Source: Halomonas sp. 25-S5
GTDB lineage: Bacteria > Pseudomonadota > Gammaproteobacteria > Pseudomonadales > Halomonadaceae
Direction: 5' to 3'
Length of the DNA stretch: 64,000 nucleotides
Assembly (NCBI RefSeq): GCF_029889845.1
Contig: NZ_JARANV010000003.1
Location: forward strand, 124,001-188,000
A program made the translations under genes and the position numbers. Below, in pieces: positions 1 through 10,512 of this stretch (within the stretch, counting starts at the first letter, position 1; each line of letters starts with the position of its first letter). Below the pieces are notes generated by a model. The model was not told where the DNA came from. It was given only the letters and a program-made list of their open reading frames with translations, and ran no database searches.

Positions 1-371
1 CTAAGATCCTCCATCGATAATGCCTCCCGGACTTCTTCCAGCAGGCCAGGCAAGGGTTTGCGGCACCCACAGCCGTCATCCGGCCCATGAGGACAGTGGG
101 CGATATGGGCAATCTCCCCGCCGGCCTCGCGAACCAGTTCGCGGAGCCGGTCATGGATGGCCTCTAGCATCTCCACGTCATAGTAGCCGCGGGCAATGCC
201 GGACTGGTTGGTAGCGACGGCCACCGTCCATCCGGCACGGCTGAGCCTGGCGATGGCCTCGATGGCGGCAGGGTAGGGGATCCATTCCTCCAGGGACTTC
301 ACGTACTCGTCGGAGTCCTGGTTGATGACGCCATCGCGGTCGAGGATCACGAGCCGGTCGGCTGCGGGCAT
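1..371 (-). CDS. gmhB: D-glycero-beta-D-manno-heptose-1,7-bisphosphate 7-phosphatase (3' end beyond window)
   Basis: HAD-superfamily phosphatase that removes the 7-phosphate in ADP-heptose synthesis for the lipopolysaccharide inner core; cytosolic. Reading from the ATG at 371 the protein has the HAD motif I signature (VILDRDGVIN) near residue 8, motif II with TNQSGIARG near residue 50, and the zinc-binding loop typical of GmhB (CPHGP...CGCRKPLPG) near residue 95. About 123 residues are in the window; the C-terminus is missing. The nearby hldD, hldE, waaF and waaA fit this role. Neighbouring glyS/glyQ reproduces the origin-proximal order of pseudomonads. Confidence 0.93.
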   Translation of the reverse strand, partial: MPAADRLVILDRDGVINQDSDEYVKSLEEWIPYPAAIEAIARLSRAGWTVAVATNQSGIARGYYDVEMLEAIHDRLRELVREAGGEIAHIAHCPHGPDDGCGCRKPLPGLLEEVREALSMEDL

Positions 372-411
372 GGTGGCAGTTTCCTAGGGTGGATTGTCTT
401 TGCAGCAGGAG

Positions 412-427
412 TGTTTCACGTGGAACA
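412..427. promoter_or_regulatory. parS: parS-like ParB binding site 1
   Basis: TGTTTCACGTGGAACA matches the conserved bacterial parS palindrome at 15 of 16 positions; one base breaks perfect symmetry. It lies 40 bases upstream of the gmhB start, between gmhB and the 8-bp repeat array. ParB spreading from such sites directs origin segregation, and they cluster near oriC in most bacteria. Confidence 0.85.
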
Positions 428-433
428 TCGTCT

Positions 434-497
434 GCCAAGAGGCCAAGAGGCCAAGAGGCCAAGAGGCCAAGAGGCCAAGAGGCCAAGAGGCCAAGAG
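434..497. repeat. 8-bp tandem repeat array, 8 copies
   Basis: Eight perfect copies of GCCAAGAG lie between the two parS sites. The unit differs at one base from the array at 52221-52298 when that one is read on the opposite strand (AGGCCAAG against CGGCCAAG). A perfect 8-bp unit should be prone to slippage. No gene covers it. Confidence 0.95.
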
Positions 498-542
498 GGC
501 AGAGCATCGTCTGCTTGAGCCAGCCCCTAGCTCCGTCTTGGG

Positions 543-558
543 TGTTTCACGTGAAACA
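543..558. promoter_or_regulatory. parS: parS ParB binding site 2 (perfect palindrome)
   Basis: TGTTTCACGTGAAACA is a perfect 16-bp match to the canonical parS palindrome. It sits just beyond the glyS terminator and 131 bp from the first site. Confidence 0.93.
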
Positions 559-574
559 GCGCCATCCGGCCATG

Positions 575-601
575 AAAAAGGCCGGCGATTGCTCGCCGGC
601 C
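575..601 (-). terminator. rho-independent terminator of glyQS
   Basis: On the minus strand a 9-bp perfect stem (GGCCGGCGA / TCGCCGGCC) with a 4-nt loop is followed by TTTTT, directly after the glyS stop codon. It ends the glyQ-glyS transcript before the parS region. Confidence 0.92.
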
Positions 602-623
602 TCGGTGTCACCTGGAGCTCTTG

Positions 624-2689
624 TTACTGCTGGAGCAGGGCGATATCCGCCACCTCCAGGAAGAGGGCCTGGAGGCCGGCGAGCAGGGCCAGGCGGTTGC
701 GGCGCACGGCAGGCTCCTCGGCCATGACCATGACCTGGTCGAAGAAGGTGTCCACCGGCTCCCGCAGGCCAGCCAGGGAGTCCAGTGCCTCGCTGTAGCG
801 AGCCTCGGCGAAGAGTGGCATCACCGCCTGACGATGCGACGCCAGGGCGTCGTAGAGGGCCTTCTCGGCGGTCTCCTGGAGCAGGCCGGCTTCGACCTCG
901 GTGGTGCCGTCGTGCTGCTGCTTGGTGAGGATGTTGGAGACCCGCTTGTTGGCGGCGGCCAGGGCCGCGGCCTCCTCGCGGCGAGAGAAGCCCTGGACGG
1001 CGCGCAGGCGACGCGCGAAGTCGAGGGGCTGGGTCACCGGACGGGCACGCACGGCGAGGTAGACCTCGGTATCGATACCCTCGTCGCGTGCCCAGGCGCG
1101 GAAGCGGTCGAGCATGTAGGTGAGCACTTCGTCCACTAGCCCCTCGGCGTAGGGCAGTTCCTGGTGCTGCGCCGCGGCAAGCTCCAGCAACTCCCGCAGG
1201 TCGAGGGCCAGCTTGCCCTTGACCAGGATGTTGATCACGCCGATGGCGGCGCGACGCAGGGCGAAGGGGTCCTTGGTACCGCTGGGGCGCTGGCCGATAC
1301 CGAAGATGCCGGTCAGGGTATCAAGACGATCGGCCAGCGCCAGGGCCAGGCCGGTGCGGGTCCGGGGGATCGCATCGCTGGCGAAGCGGGGCAGGTACTG
1401 CTCTTCGAGGGCCTGGGCCACCTCGGTGGCCTCCCCGTCGTTGACCGCATAGTAGTGGCCCATGATGCCCTGGAGCTCAGGAAATTCGAGGACCATCTCG
1501 GTGACCAGATCGCACTTTCCGAGCTCCGCAGCGCGTCGTGCCTTGGCTACGTCACCGTCGATGCGACCGGCGATGAAGGCCGCAACGGCGGCGCTGCGAT
1601 GCGCCTTGTCGGCCAGAGTGCCGAGCCGCTTCTGGAAGACCACGCCGGCCAGCTCCGGGGCCCGGTCCGCCAGCGGGCGGCGGCGATCGGTGTCGTAGAA
1701 GAAGGCGGCATCGGCCAGGCGCGGACGGATCACCTTCTCGTTGCCCTGAATGACCTGCTCCGGCTGGTGGCTGTCGATGTTGGCGATGGTGATGAACAGT
1801 GGCTTGAGGCAACCCTCGTGGTCGAGCAGGTGGAAGTATTTCTGGTTGGCCTTCATGGATGAGATCAGGCATTCGGCGGGCACCTCGAGGAAGCGCTCGT
1901 CGAAGCTGCCGGTCAGCGCCACGGGCCACTCCACCAGGCCGCTGACCTCGACGAGAAGTGCCTCGTCGATCACGGCCGTGGCGTCCTGGACCTCGGCCTC
2001 GGCCAGCACCTGTTCGCGGATGCGCTCGCGGCGCTTGTCGCGGTCGGCCAGCACCCAGGCGTGTTCCAGGGCGCCGAGGTAGTCCTCGGCGTGGGCCAGC
2101 TCGATGGGCGCCGGCGCGTGAAAGCGGTGGCCGCGGGTGGTGCGTCCTGCCTGCAGGCCCAGGGCGCTCGCCTTGACGACCTCGCTACCGTAGAGCATGA
2201 CCAGCCAGTGGACGGGGCGGGAGAACTCCACCCGGGAGGCCCCCCAGCGCATGTTCTTGGGCACCGGCAGGGCGCCGATGGCCTTCTCGACGATGGCGGG
2301 GAGCAGGGCCGTGGTGGTCTCGCCCTGTTGCTGCTCGCGGTAACCGAGCCAGGTGCCCTTGTCGGTCTCCAGATGGATCAGTGCCTCGACACCGACGCCG
2401 CAGGAGCGGGCGAAGCCCTCGGCGGCTCGTGTCGGCTGGCCCTCCTTGAAGGCGGCAGCCAGGGCCGGGCCACGACGCTCGACCTCGCGGTCGGGTTGCT
2501 TGTCGGCCAGTTCGCGCACCTGGACGGCCAGGCGTCGCGGGCCGCCATGGGCGAGGACCTCGCCGAAGTCGATGTCGGCCTCGACGAGACCCCGGCGGAT
2601 GCCCTCGGCAAGGGCGTCGGAAAGCTCATCGATGGCGGCCGGTGGCAGCTCCTCGACGCCCAGTTCGACCAGTAGGGTATTGGCAGCCA

Positions 2690-2690
<1 letters not shown>
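624..2690 (-). CDS. glyS: glycine--tRNA ligase beta subunit
   Basis: Beta subunit of the alpha2beta2 bacterial glycyl-tRNA synthetase, which charges tRNA-Gly in the cytosol. The 688-residue length is normal for the family. The N-terminus (NTLLVELGVEELPP) and the internal MRWG motif near residue 145 are characteristic, and the C-terminal third is the helical anticodon-binding region. The ATG at 2690 overlaps the glyQ stop (TGATG), so the two subunits are translationally coupled. An in-frame TTG one codon upstream is a less likely start. Confidence 0.97.
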
Positions 2691-3649
<959 letters not shown>

Positions 3650-3743
3650 TGGGAGCACCGTTGGCCATGAATTCACGAGCCGTCAAGTATACAATCACCG
3701 GAAGATCGGTTATAGGCGCAGGCCCGGAGACGAGAGGATTCCC

Positions 3744-4700
3744 ATGATCGTAGTAACAGGCGGGGCCGGCTTCATCGGCTCGAATCTGGTCAAGGCACTC
3801 AATGCCCGCGGCCGCGACGATGTGCTGGTGGTCGATGACCTCAGCGATGGTACCAAGTTCGTGAACCTCGCCGACTGCACCCTCGGCGACTATCTGGACA
3901 AGGATGACTTCCTCACCCGGGTGAAGGCGGCGCTGAATGGCGAGGAGTCGCACCTGCCGCCCATCGAGGCCATCTTCCACGAAGGCGCCTGCTCGGATAC
4001 CACCGAGTGGGACGGTCGCTTCATGCTCGAGAACAACTTCGAGTACTCCAAGGTGCTGCTGCACTTCTGCCAGCGCGAGGGCATACCCTTCCTCTACGCC
4101 TCCTCGGCGGCCACCTACGGGGGCAGCGAGGTGTTCTTCGAGGCCCCGGAGCACGAGAAGCCGCTCAACGTCTACGGCTACTCCAAGCTGCTGTTCGACC
4201 AGTACGTGCGTGCCCGCCACGACGACTTCACCAGCCAGGTGGTGGGCTTCCGCTACTTCAATGTCTACGGCCCTCGGGAACAGCACAAGGGCAAGATGGC
4301 CAGCGTCGCCTACCATCACCATACCCAGATCAGCGCCGGCCAGAACGTGAAGCTGTTCGGTGCCTGGGAGGGCTATGAGGCCGGCATGCAGAGCCGCGAC
4401 TTCGTCTATGTGGGCGACGTGGTGGACGTCAACCTCTGGTTCCTGGACCACCCCGAGGCCTCCGGCATCTTCAACCTGGGCACCGGCCGCGCCGAGCCCT
4501 TCAAGGCCATCGGCGAGACCGTGGTCGACTACTATGGCCGCGGCAGGATCGAGTACATCGACTTCCCCGAGGAACTCAAGGGTCGCTACCAGAGCTATAC
4601 GCGCGCCGACATCAGCCGCCTGCGCGAGGCCGGCTACGATGGCGAGTTCCGTACCGTGGCCCAGGGGGTGCGCGAGTACCTGGAGTGGCTGAATGGCTGA
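3744..4700 (+). CDS. hldD: ADP-L-glycero-D-manno-heptose 6-epimerase
   Basis: Extended short-chain dehydrogenase/reductase that converts ADP-D-glycero- to ADP-L-glycero-D-manno-heptose, the last step of nucleotide-heptose synthesis. The protein has 318 residues. It begins with the Rossmann motif [13 protein letters not shown], contains the catalytic YxxxK as YGYSK near residue 140, and ends with the HldD-type [16 protein letters not shown] region. The start at 3744 has GAGAGG upstream. Its last 8 bases overlap waaF, so the two are probably co-translated. Confidence 0.97.
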   Translation: MIVVTGGAGFIGSNLVKALNARGRDDVLVVDDLSDGTKFVNLADCTLGDYLDKDDFLTRVKAALNGEESHLPPIEAIFHEGACSDTTEWDGRFMLENNFEYSKVLLHFCQREGIPFLYASSAATYGGSEVFFEAPEHEKPLNVYGYSKLLFDQYVRARHDDFTSQVVGFRYFNVYGPREQHKGKMASVAYHHHTQISAGQNVKLFGAWEGYEAGMQSRDFVYVGDVVDVNLWFLDHPEASGIFNLGTGRAEPFKAIGETVVDYYGRGRIEYIDFPEELKGRYQSYTRADISRLREAGYDGEFRTVAQGVREYLEWLNG

Positions 4701-5727
4701 GGCCCTGCAGGTGCCGGCCCCTCGAGAGCCTCGCATCCTGGTGGTCGGGCCTTCCTGGGTCGGCGACATGGTCATGGCGCAGAGCCTCTTCAAGACCCTG
4801 AAGGCGAGGCAGCCGGGCAGCCGGATCACCGTGGTGGCCCCCGCCTGGTCGCGGCCGATCCTCGAGCGGATGGACGAGGTCGACGAGGTGGCCAGCCTCG
4901 AGGTGGGGCATGGCCAGTTCGGCCTGGCCACCCGGCGGCATCTCGCCCGCTCCCTGCAGGGGCGCTTCGACCATGCCATCGTGCTGCCGCGCTCCTGGAA
5001 GTCGGCGCTGGTGCCCTTCCTGGCGCGTATCCCGCGGCGGACCGGCTTCACCGGCGAGCAGCGGCTGTGGCTGCTCAATGACCGCAGGCGGCTCGACAAG
5101 GCGGTACTGGACCAGACCGTCAAGCGCTTCGTGGCCCTGGGGCTTCCCGTGGAGGAGGCCGACCGGGGCGACTTTCTGATACCCCGGCCCCGGCTGCGCC
5201 TGGACACCGAGAACCTGGTCGAGCGCCGTGTCGAACTGGGGCTCTCGTCGCGCCCGGCCATCGGCATGATGCCGGGGGCCGAATATGGTCCCGCCAAGCA
5301 GTGGCCGCTCGCCTATTTCCGGGAGCTGGCGAGATCGCTGGTGGTGGAGGGGTTCGAGGTCCGCGTGCTGGGAGGTCCCAAGGACGTGGAGGCCGGCGAG
5401 GTGATCGCCGATGCGCTTCCCCACACCCACAACCTGTGCGGCAGGACGCGGCTGGCGGATGCCGTCGACCTGCTCGGTGACTGCCAGCAGGTGGTGACCA
5501 ACGACTCCGGGCTGATGCACGTGGCGGCCGCGGTAGGGGCCCGGGTACAGGCCATCTACGGCTCCTCATCGCCGGCCTATACGCCACCCTTGACCGAGAA
5601 TGCCGAGGTGCACTATCTCGGCCTCGACTGCTCGCCCTGTTACCAGCGCACCTGCCCGCTGGGCCATACCAACTGCCTGAAGCAGCTCATGCCCGAGCGA
5701 ATCCTGCAGGCGATGCTGGCGAGCTAG
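4693..5727 (+). CDS. waaF: ADP-heptose--LPS heptosyltransferase II
   Basis: Family 9 glycosyltransferase that adds the second heptose to the LPS inner core at the cytoplasmic face of the inner membrane. The 344 residues start with the donor-domain motif [18 protein letters not shown] and carry the GT9 nucleotide-binding [13 protein letters not shown] near residue 275. The C-terminal [16 protein letters not shown] is typical of WaaF. Overlaps hldD by 8 bp. Its stop codon shares CTAG (5724-5727) with the convergent opgB-like gene. Confidence 0.95.
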   Translation: MAEALQVPAPREPRILVVGPSWVGDMVMAQSLFKTLKARQPGSRITVVAPAWSRPILERMDEVDEVASLEVGHGQFGLATRRHLARSLQGRFDHAIVLPRSWKSALVPFLARIPRRTGFTGEQRLWLLNDRRRLDKAVLDQTVKRFVALGLPVEEADRGDFLIPRPRLRLDTENLVERRVELGLSSRPAIGMMPGAEYGPAKQWPLAYFRELARSLVVEGFEVRVLGGPKDVEAGEVIADALPHTHNLCGRTRLADAVDLLGDCQQVVTNDSGLMHVAAAVGARVQAIYGSSSPAYTPPLTENAEVHYLGLDCSPCYQRTCPLGHTNCLKQLMPERILQAMLAS

Positions 5728-7400
5728 GGCAACTCCTCGGGTGCCTCCGGCGCCTGGTCCTCGGGGGTCTCGACGACCTGTTCGACGACCGGCTCCGGGG
5801 GCGGCGGTGGGCCCTGCGGCGGCGCCAGGCCTTCCCACAGGCGCTCCTGGAGGGCCGTCTCCTCCCTCAGGCGGGCATTGAAGGTATCCAGCCCGTGTTC
5901 CTCGACCAGGGTCGGCTCGGCGGAGAGCAGCGACACCCCCAGCCCCGCGCGATGCCAGTCGATGACGAAGCCCATGGCCTCGAGCATCGTGGGCAGGAGA
6001 TCCATGGTCGAAGCCTCGACCTCGAGCCGGCGCGGCTCGAGCTGTTCCCCCAGCAGCATGAAGGTATTGTCCCGCTCCCCGGCGACCAGCTGTTCCCAGG
6101 CGGAGACGCGCATGGTCAGGTGGTCGCTGGCGACCACCACCAAGGTGTTCTCCAGCAGGCCTTCATCCTCGAGCCGCTCGACCAGCCGACGGGCCAGCCA
6201 GGCCGAGCACTCCACCGAATAGAGGATGTCCACGCCGTCGAACTCGCCCTGGCGCTCCCGGCAGTCGCGCGCCGGGTAGCCATGGGGGGCATGGCCGGTG
6301 ATGCTCAGGTTGACCAGTCCCCAGGGGCCGTCCTGGCGTTCCAGCCGGCGGATTTCCTCGACGGTGAGCTCGTAGAGCGTATCGTCGTACAGCCCCCAGC
6401 TATTCACATAATCGGGCTTCTCGAGCCGTGGTTCCAGCTCCTCCCGCCCCAGGACCCTGTCGAAGCCGTGGTCCCGGTAGAAGACCCCCTTGCCGGCGAA
6501 ACGGGTGCTGGCCCCGCCCATGTAGGAGAGGGCGTAGCCCTTGTCGGCGAGCAGGTCGCCCAGGCAGTCGACGCCCGGCACCACCTTGCCGAGGGGTTCG
6601 AACTGGCTGTCATGCAGCAGGCCGGCTGGCATCAGTGGCGTGCCGCACTGGCTGGCGATCATGCCGGCCATGGTCCAGCCGGTGTTGTCGACCTGGCGGA
6701 CCCCCTCGAAGACCACGGCCTTCTCGCCCAGGGCCTCCAGGTGGGCATAGGCCTCCCCGAAGCGCTCCCGGTCGGTGTAGGTGCGCTCGAGGCTCTCCAG
6801 GTAGAGCAGCAGCAGGTTGGGCGGGTCGCGAGGGGCGTCGAGGATGACCGGCTCGACATACTGACGGTCCAGCCAGGCGCCATCGTCGGTGACGATGGCT
6901 ACGCCGCGTTGACCGATGCCATAGAGCATGGGGTTGCCTGCCAGCAGGGCCAGGGCCAGCAGGCGTTCCGTCAGCCGCCAGCGATGGTCGACCCGCACCA
7001 GCCAGGTGAAGGAGGCCAGCAGCAGGACCATGCTCAGGGTGTAGAGGATGGCGGCAATGATGCGCTCACTGCCGCCATGCTCTTCCATGCCGGCCTGGAG
7101 GTGGAAGAATACCGCCCCGAGATCGACCTTGCCGAAGCTGTTGGCCAGGAAGACGTAGAGCCCCCAGAGGGCGATCGGGAACAGCGACCAGGGCCAGACC
7201 CTGCGCACGGGCCGGGAAGTCCGTGGCGCGCCCCAGCGCCAGCAGCGGGCCAGCAACAGCCATCCGCCGGTGATTGGCACCATGCTCCAAAGCGGAATGC
7301 GGGGCAGCGCGGCTACGGCAAACCCCAGCCACAAACCGATGACGAGCAGGGCCCACCAGCGGGGATGGCGGAGGTGGGTGAGGGTATTGGGAGGCTTCAT
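5724..7400 (-). CDS. OpgB/MdoB-like phosphoglycerol transferase (membrane sulfatase fold)
   Basis: 558-residue inner-membrane enzyme with about four N-terminal transmembrane segments (roughly residues 15-160) and a periplasmic alkaline-phosphatase/sulfatase-type domain. LLLYLESLERTYTD holds the nucleophile region (the T of ERTY). NTGWTMAGMIASQCGTP, the CLGD segment and RFAGKGVFYRDHGFDRV closely resemble E. coli OpgB (MdoB), which moves phosphoglycerol from phosphatidylglycerol to periplasmic glucans. The substrate here is not proven; modification of LPS or glucan is equally possible given the position inside an LPS block. The tail after residue 520 is rich in proline and glutamate and looks disordered. 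Confidence 0.78.
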   Translation of the reverse strand: MKPPNTLTHLRHPRWWALLVIGLWLGFAVAALPRIPLWSMVPITGGWLLLARCWRWGAPRTSRPVRRVWPWSLFPIALWGLYVFLANSFGKVDLGAVFFHLQAGMEEHGGSERIIAAILYTLSMVLLLASFTWLVRVDHRWRLTERLLALALLAGNPMLYGIGQRGVAIVTDDGAWLDRQYVEPVILDAPRDPPNLLLLYLESLERTYTDRERFGEAYAHLEALGEKAVVFEGVRQVDNTGWTMAGMIASQCGTPLMPAGLLHDSQFEPLGKVVPGVDCLGDLLADKGYALSYMGGASTRFAGKGVFYRDHGFDRVLGREELEPRLEKPDYVNSWGLYDDTLYELTVEEIRRLERQDGPWGLVNLSITGHAPHGYPARDCRERQGEFDGVDILYSVECSAWLARRLVERLEDEGLLENTLVVVASDHLTMRVSAWEQLVAGERDNTFMLLGEQLEPRRLEVEASTMDLLPTMLEAMGFVIDWHRAGLGVSLLSAEPTLVEEHGLDTFNARLREETALQERLWEGLAPPQGPPPPPEPVVEQVVETPEDQAPEAPEELP

Positions 7401-7466
7401 GACCTGACCGGCGTTTGGCTATTCGACCAGCTTACCAACTCATGTTGATTGATAGGAGGGCAACCA

Positions 7467-8231
7467 TCATGACTTGTCTGTATGGCCTTCCTCTTCATAC
7501 AGTTCGTTGAGCTTCGCGTATTTCATGTAAGCATGAAATGCCGTGGTCATGGCAACGGTTAAGCCATCGGCGCCCTGGAAGATACCACCTTTCATTATTA
7601 GTTTGCGAAAGGCTGCGCTTGCGGCGTGTAGAGCCGGCCGTGAGACGGAGGGGCTGAGGCCACGATCTTTCATGGCCCAGGCATCCCGGGTGGATAGCTG
7701 GTTTATGCGTTGAATCCAGTGGGTGAGGTTTTCATAAGTGAAGTGACGGATATGGGCATCCGTATGTTTCACTTTTGGAGTCTGAACCGCGGAGTGAGCC
7801 TTCTTGGGAAGGTAACCTGAGGTCTTGCGGTTATAAAGTCTGACGACCTTGTCAGGGTAGAAACCGGCTGCCTTGATCCAGTGTTTGCCGCAGAAGTTGC
7901 GGCGGTTGAAACTGTATGCCACCGAAGCATCATCTAGAGACAAGCCGTGAATAGCCGTGATTGCATCATCTTCGAGTCGTTCATCGGCATCCAGGGCGAG
8001 GATCCAGTCGTTGCGCGCCCGGGGCACGGCGAAGGCCTTCTGAGGGCCGTCGCCGAGGTAGGGCTGATGGATGACGGCGGCCCCCTTGCGCTCGGCGATC
8101 GCCACGGTGTCGTCGCGGCTGCCCGAGTCCACGATGATGATCTCGTCACAGACGGGCGTCAGCGAGGCGATGCAGTCGGTAATGTTCTCCGCCTCATCGA
8201 GGGTAATGATGATTCCGGTGATCGGCGTCAT
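7467..8231 (-). CDS. glycosyltransferase family 2 (WaaE/KdtX-like LPS core transferase)
   Basis: 254-residue GT2 protein of the type that adds a sugar to the heptose region of the LPS core. It opens with the GT-A fold (TGIIITLDEAENI, IIVDSGSRDDT) and has the metal-binding DADERLEDD near residue 80. The ATG at 8231 overlaps the stop of the upstream GT9 gene (ATGA), so the two form an operon. Base composition changes inside the gene: the first ~90 codons are high-GC like the neighbours, while the rest (about 7467-7960) falls to around 50% GC. That suggests a recombinant 3' part. The acceptor sugar cannot be assigned. Confidence 0.85.
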   Translation of the reverse strand: MTPITGIIITLDEAENITDCIASLTPVCDEIIIVDSGSRDDTVAIAERKGAAVIHQPYLGDGPQKAFAVPRARNDWILALDADERLEDDAITAIHGLSLDDASVAYSFNRRNFCGKHWIKAAGFYPDKVVRLYNRKTSGYLPKKAHSAVQTPKVKHTDAHIRHFTYENLTHWIQRINQLSTRDAWAMKDRGLSPSVSRPALHAASAAFRKLIMKGGIFQGADGLTVAMTTAFHAYMKYAKLNELYEEEGHTDKS

Positions 8232-9331
8232 TGGCTCGTCTCGCGGGTCGGGAAGTAGCGAAGGTGGTCGGCGATGTGGTTCGCTGCCGCCTTCAGGTCG
8301 ATGCTGTCCATGTCGCGCTCACCGGCCCCGGGTGGCGGGCAGAAGGCCAGCCGGTGGGCCTCGGCATTGCAGGTCTGCCAGCGCAGCGGGGTGGCCGAGC
8401 GACGGGACGGATAGAAGCCCACGGTGGGGCGGTCCAGGCAGCCGGCGATGTGCAGGGGGCCGGTGGAGCCGGCGATGAACAGGTCGGCGGCCGACAGGCT
8501 GAGGGCGAAGTCATCGAGCCCGCGGCGGGGCGGCAGCAGGCCTGCCGTGACTCCTTCGCCGACCAGGCGCTCGCGGAGTCTGTCGGCCGCGGCCTCCTCG
8601 CCCGGGCCGGCGGTGAGCACCCAGGCCGGGGCGGGGCGACTCGCCTCAGCCAGTCGCGCTTCCACGCCCTGTACCAGGGTCGCATAGCGCTCGAGGGTGA
8701 GGTTCACGGCCGAGCCGCCGCTGCCGGGATGCAGGAAGAGCCAGGGTCGCGAGCCGTCCAGCCCCAGCTCATCGGCAATACGCTCCCGCTGCGCCGCGCG
8801 AGTCCCCTCGGGAAGTGGCCAGTAGGGCGGCTCGGGGCGTGCCGGCACAGCGAGCCCGAGTTCCGCCAGCAGGGTCTCGGCCAGCTCCATGTTGTAGAGG
8901 TACTCCGGCTTCTCGGAGCGCGACCTGCGCTGGGTGACTCGGCGGTTGTAGAATAGCTGCGCCCACTTGGTGGCCGGGGCGAGGCGCAGGGGAATGCCGG
9001 CCCGCCAGCCCAGCCAGCCGATGCGCGGGGTGGAGAAGAGCGTCAGCAGGGCGTCGAATCGCGCCTCGCGCAGGCGCTGCAGCAGCGTCCGGCGCCCCGC
9101 TCGGCCGCCGGCGTCACCGGGGTCGATCAGCACCTCGTCGATCCAGGGGCACTGCCTGGCCAGCGGCGCGGTGTAGGCGGGAACCAGCACGCTGACATGG
9201 GGCGCTGCATCGACGGCCTTGAGGCAGGCCAGGGCCGGCCAGGCGAGCATGAAGTCCCCGAGCTTGTCGTTGCGAACCACCAGCAGGTGAGGGCGGTCGC
9301 CGTCACCGCCGGCAGGGCGAAGTGTCATCAT
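8228..9331 (-). CDS. glycosyltransferase family 9 (heptosyltransferase-like)
   Basis: GT9 protein of 367 residues, probably an additional heptosyltransferase of the LPS core. It has the family N-terminal motif LLVVRNDKLGDFMLAWPAL, the central LFLHPGSGGSA, and the donor-site loop AADLFIAGSTGPLHIAGCL near residue 290. Two adjacent ATGs (9331 and 9328) follow a GGGAG; 9331 is used here. Transcribed with the downstream GT2 gene and divergent from the GT4 gene, whose start is only about 40 bp away. The exact sugar and position are unknown. Confidence 0.85.
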   Translation of the reverse strand: MMTLRPAGGDGDRPHLLVVRNDKLGDFMLAWPALACLKAVDAAPHVSVLVPAYTAPLARQCPWIDEVLIDPGDAGGRAGRRTLLQRLREARFDALLTLFSTPRIGWLGWRAGIPLRLAPATKWAQLFYNRRVTQRRSRSEKPEYLYNMELAETLLAELGLAVPARPEPPYWPLPEGTRAAQRERIADELGLDGSRPWLFLHPGSGGSAVNLTLERYATLVQGVEARLAEASRPAPAWVLTAGPGEEAAADRLRERLVGEGVTAGLLPPRRGLDDFALSLSAADLFIAGSTGPLHIAGCLDRPTVGFYPSRRSATPLRWQTCNAEAHRLAFCPPPGAGERDMDSIDLKAAANHIADHLRYFPTRETSQ

Positions 9332-9372
9332 CCGGGCTCCCGAGCCCCGCAACCGCAATGAAGGAGACCTTC

Positions 9373-10512
9373 GTGTCCCGAAAGGTCATGCATATCTGCC
9401 TCTCGAACGGCTGGGGCGGACTGGAAATGTATCCGTCGCGCATTATACCCGAGCTGAGGCGACAGGGGTGGGAGGCCCATGGCCTGGTGCTGGCCGGTTC
9501 CCGGGTGGCGGCCAGCATCGAGGAGTCGGGCGTCACGCCCTTGACGGTGCCCTCCCGGGGCCGGGCCCTCCTGGCGGCGCCCAGAATCCTGCGTTATCTG
9601 AAGCACCATGATATCCGCATGGTGCATTGTCACAAGTCCAGCGATCTGCGCCTGGCAGCCCTGCTGGTGACCCTGCGTCCCTCGCTGCGACTCTTCTTCA
9701 CCGACCACATGGGGGTCACGCGTCCCAAGAAGGATCCCTACCACCGCTGGGCCTACGGCAAGGTAACGCGCCTCTTTTCCATCAGCGAGACGACGCGGCA
9801 ACGCAACCTGGCGGCCTTCCCGTTGCCGCCTGGGCGCATCCGCCGGCTCTACCTGGGCATCGACCCGGCACCCTATGTGCCGCACCTCACCGAGACCGAG
9901 CGACAGGCGCTGCGCGACGCGCTCGGTATCCCGCCGGGGGCGGTGGCGATAGGCCTGGCAGGCCGGCTGACGCCGGGCAAGGGTCAGGGCATCTGGATCG
10001 AGGCGCTGGGCGGGCTCTCCGAGCGCTATCCGGCGCTGGCCTGGCACGGGGTGCTCATCGGCGGGCTGACCGCCGCAGAGGGCAGCAGCGAGGCCTTCGT
10101 GGCCGAGCTGCGCGACCGCGTAGCCGAGCTCGGCGTGGGCGAGCGGCTGACCTTCGCCGGCTTCCGGGCGGACCTGCCGAGGCTGTTCGAGGCCCTGGAC
10201 ATCGTCTGCGTGCCGTCGCGCAACGAGGCCTTCGGCCTGACGGTGATCGAGGCGATGGCCGCCGGCAAGGCCGTGGTCGGTGCCGACAGCGGGGCCATTC
10301 CCGAGCTCATCGACGGCGCGACGGGTCGCCTTGCCGCCCCCGATGATCCCCTGGCCTGGCGTGACGCCATGGGGGAGCTGGCCGGGGACGCCGCGCTGAG
10401 GCATCGCCTGGGGGAGGGGGCTCGAGAGAAAGTGAATGCTCACTTCACCCTGGCGACCCACGTGCAGGGCCTGGTGGAGGCTTATGCCGACGCCTTGGCG
10501 GATGTGCCATAG
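9373..10512 (+). CDS. glycosyltransferase family 4
   Basis: 379-residue GT4 (GT-B fold) enzyme, likely an LPS core hexosyltransferase. It shows the acceptor-side motif NGWGGLEMYPSRIIPEL at the N-terminus and the donor-site PSRNEAFGLTVIEAMAAGKAVV near residue 280, with E-x7-E spacing normal for the family. The GTG at 9373 is chosen because AAGGAG lies 6 bases upstream; an ATG at 9358 would leave that motif inside the gene. The 3' end overlaps the convergent kdkA by 31 bp. One SlmA-type palindrome lies at 10432-10443. Confidence 0.85.
   Translation: MSRKVMHICLSNGWGGLEMYPSRIIPELRRQGWEAHGLVLAGSRVAASIEESGVTPLTVPSRGRALLAAPRILRYLKHHDIRMVHCHKSSDLRLAALLVTLRPSLRLFFTDHMGVTRPKKDPYHRWAYGKVTRLFSISETTRQRNLAAFPLPPGRIRRLYLGIDPAPYVPHLTETERQALRDALGIPPGAVAIGLAGRLTPGKGQGIWIEALGGLSERYPALAWHGVLIGGLTAAEGSSEAFVAELRDRVAELGVGERLTFAGFRADLPRLFEALDIVCVPSRNEAFGLTVIEAMAAGKAVVGADSGAIPELIDGATGRLAAPDDPLAWRDAMGELAGDAALRHRLGEGAREKVNAHFTLATHVQGLVEAYADALADVP
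10432..10443. other. SlmA-type palindrome (GTGAATGCTCAC)
   Basis: 12-mer close to the SlmA consensus GTGAGTACTCAC, within the 3' end of the GT4 gene. The wider sequence is AAGTGA-ATGC-TCACTT. Confidence 0.5.

Noticed and set aside
434..497. CRISPR-like array
   Set aside because: Units are 8 bp with no spacers; it is a simple tandem repeat. No cas genes are in the window.
7456..7509. AGGAGG followed by a short plus-strand frame after the GT2 gene
   Set aside because: Only 13 codons, antisense to the GT2 C-terminus, with no promoter or terminator. Likely chance.
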